From: Streptosporangium carneum
GTDB lineage: Bacteria > Actinomycetota > Actinomycetes > Streptosporangiales > Streptosporangiaceae
Assembly (NCBI RefSeq): GCF_027922005.1
Contig: NZ_BSEV01000009.1
Coordinates: 208,860-272,859 of the forward strand
Reading direction: 5' to 3'
Length of the DNA stretch: 64,000 nt
Position 1 is the stretch's first letter, and each line of letters opens with the position of its first letter. Positions 62,785-64,000 of the stretch are shown here, in pieces. The translations under genes and the position numbers were made by a program. Below the pieces are notes generated by a model, which was not told where the DNA came from, did not search any database, and was given only the letters and a program-made list of their open reading frames with translations.

Positions 62785-63375
62785 TCAGACGGTGCTCACG
62801 ACCTCCTCATAGGTCAGACGGGGAAGGCGGTCGAACCAGGCGTCCCTGCCCGGCTTGCCGATGTTGACGACCGCCAGCACGGTGTGGGCGTCGTCGAGGA
62901 ACTCCTTGTCGACGCCGTCGGCGTCGTAGCCCGCCATCGGGCCCGCGGCCAACCCGGCGGCCCGGACGCCCAGGATGAAGTAGCCGACCTGCAGGGTCGC
63001 GTTGAAAGCGGCGCTCCTGGCGCGCCGCGCCTCGTCGGAGGAGAACATGTCCCTGGCCTCCGGCCTGTGCGGGAAGACCTTGGGAAGCTCCTCGTGGAAG
63101 TCGAGGTCGGCGGCGAGGATCGCGACCAGAGGGGCGGCGGCGGTCTTGGCGCGGTTGCCCGGAGACATGAGCTCGACCAGACGGGCGCGGGCCTCGGGGG
63201 AGCGCACCAGGACGACCCGCAGCGGCTGCTGGTTCATCGCCGTCGGGGCGTACTTGACCAGATCGTAGATCGCCCGCACCTGCTCGTCGTCGACAGGCTC
63301 GTCGGTGAAGGTGTTGGCGGTGCGCGCCTCACGGAAGAGCAGGTCCTGGGCGTCCACGGAAAGAGCGAGAGTCAT
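62785..63375 (-). CDS. Nitroreductase-family protein (RutE/malonic-semialdehyde-reductase-like)
   Basis: A 196-residue FMN enzyme. The N-terminal FREARTANTFTDEPVDDEQV followed by IYDLVKYAPTAMNQQPLRVV, with the FMN-contacting NQQP, and the closing GKPGRDAWFDRLPRLTYEEV are those of the RutE-type branch, which reduces malonic semialdehyde or related aldehydes with NAD(P)H. Physiological substrate unknown; no rut genes are nearby. ATG 63375 has AGGGG at 5 nt and is preferred over the longer frame to 63447. MarR follows. Confidence 0.85.
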   Translation of the reverse strand: MTLALSVDAQDLLFREARTANTFTDEPVDDEQVRAIYDLVKYAPTAMNQQPLRVVLVRSPEARARLVELMSPGNRAKTAAAPLVAILAADLDFHEELPKVFPHRPEARDMFSSDEARRARSAAFNATLQVGYFILGVRAAGLAAGPMAGYDADGVDKEFLDDAHTVLAVVNIGKPGRDAWFDRLPRLTYEEVVSTV

Positions 63376-63482
63376 TTGATCCCCTATATGGCTATACGTG
63401 TGTTTTTTCAGCTCCTTGCCGGTCAACATAGATGAAGATTCAATCATTCCGGCAGGGGAGGGAGACGTGAATCACGGTCGCA

Positions 63483-63488
63483 TAGGGT
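63483..63488 (+). promoter_or_regulatory. -10 hexamer of the CDF transporter gene (leaderless)
   Basis: TAGGGT, six bases before GTG 63495, with no ribosome-binding site. Confidence 0.45.
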
Positions 63489-63494
63489 GGCCGG

Positions 63495-64000
63495 GTGGAG
63501 GAGGAAGCGACGGGCAGGGTGACGAACGGGGCAGTGGGCAGGGCGGCGAACGGGACGCCCGACGAGGCGGCGGACGAGCTCGCGGGCCGGGCGACGAGTG
63601 ACGCGACCAGCACGGAGAGCGGCGGGGCGGCGGCCGACGGGGCGGCGAACGGGTCCGCGGAGAGCCTCGGCACCGTGGTCGTCGCGGGACTGGCCAACCT
63701 CGCCATCGCGGTGGCCAAGCTGGTCGCCGGTCTGATCAGCGGCTCGTCGGCCATGCTGTCCGAGGCCATGCACTCCGCGGCCGACACGGTCACCGAGATC
63801 CTGCTGTTCGTCGCGGTGCGCAGGGCCGGCCATCCGCCGGACGCGCGGCACCCGTTCGGACACGGCAAGGCGGGGTTCTTCTGGGCCCTGATGGCGGCCT
63901 TCGCCACCCTCATCGGCGGCGCCGGATTCTCGATCACCCACGGAGTCCACGAGATCGCCCACGGCGAGGAGCTCGCCGACCTCAGGATCTCCTACGCCGT
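63495..64000 (+). CDS. CDF-family cation efflux transporter (partial, C-terminus beyond window)
   Basis: GTG 63495 opens a frame still open at the window edge (168 codons). An Ala/Gly/Thr-rich hydrophilic N-terminus of about 60 residues precedes the CDF core: TM1 VVVAGLANLAIAVAKLVAGL, the metal-site helix SEAMHSAADTVTEILLF (Asp/His ligands in the H-x3-D pattern), the loop PDARHPFGHGKAGFF and TM3. CDF proteins export Zn, Co, Fe or Mn against protons; the metal is not deducible. Divergent from the nitroreductase gene. Confidence 0.85.
   Translation, partial: MEEEATGRVTNGAVGRAANGTPDEAADELAGRATSDATSTESGGAAADGAANGSAESLGTVVVAGLANLAIAVAKLVAGLISGSSAMLSEAMHSAADTVTEILLFVAVRRAGHPPDARHPFGHGKAGFFWALMAAFATLIGGAGFSITHGVHEIAHGEELADLRISYA

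Overview
The window is high-GC actinomycete chromosome. GTG and TTG starts are common, GC-rich hairpins close many operons, and the scpAB-rluB-aroH-tyrA-cmk-der and polA-rpsA-coaE-uvrB neighbourhoods are typical of the phylum. The gene set (PdtaR-type ANTAR regulator, LprG/P55-like pair, Spo0M, an NRPS cluster) suggests a sporulating filamentous actinomycete, perhaps of the Streptosporangiaceae. That placement is inference; no marker in the window fixes a genus.

Layout. 1-5.4 kb: partial GT39-type membrane glycosyltransferase, pyruvate kinase with a DasR-like operator in its promoter, a GNAT acetyltransferase, an HTH-LAGLIDADG endonuclease-like gene just downstream of a tRNA-Leu(CAA), and pdtaR. 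5.6-10.7 kb: complete branched-chain amino-acid ABC operon livJHMGF. 10.8-14.4 kb: a small lipoprotein and a three-gene polar amino-acid ABC operon. 14.9-24 kb: hotdog thioesterase, polA, polysaccharide deacetylase, rpsA, GNAT, coaE and a PIG-L-type deacetylase. 24.1-27.8 kb: a compact minus-strand operon of two SPFH (flotillin-like) proteins and a Spo0M protein, with a BldD-like box upstream. 28-30.2 kb: uvrB.

30.3-43.9 kb is the accessory region. A two-module NRPS (C-A-T-C-A-T, minus strand) is divergent from a one-module NRPS ending in a thioester reductase (C-A-T-R, plus strand), which is translationally coupled to an MFS exporter. No thioesterase is present, so the predicted product is a short peptide released reductively as an aldehyde or alcohol. 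The first adenylation domain reads as glycine-specific. All three A domains or their linkers carry repetitive low-complexity insertions. The divergent spacer holds a long perfect palindrome, a possible 19-codon ORF and a good promoter.

44-48.2 kb: two small membrane proteins, a secreted beta-propeller protein, a MarR regulator and a hexapeptide-repeat acyltransferase. 48.4-59.8 kb: housekeeping block pyrG-nudix-xerD-parA-scpA-scpB-rluB-aroH-tyrA-cmk-der; rluB has a long 39-bp-repeat-encoded Arg/Gly/Asp-rich N-terminus and xerD appears to start at CTG. 59.9-64 kb: LprG-like lipoprotein with P55-like exporter, MarR, RutE-like nitroreductase and a partial CDF cation transporter.

Many genes (pyk, pdtaR, polA, uvrB, coaE, two marR genes and others) have a TANNNT -10 hexamer 6-7 nt before the start codon and no ribosome-binding site, which indicates leaderless mRNAs. 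All assignments come from reading the sequence; no database search was run.
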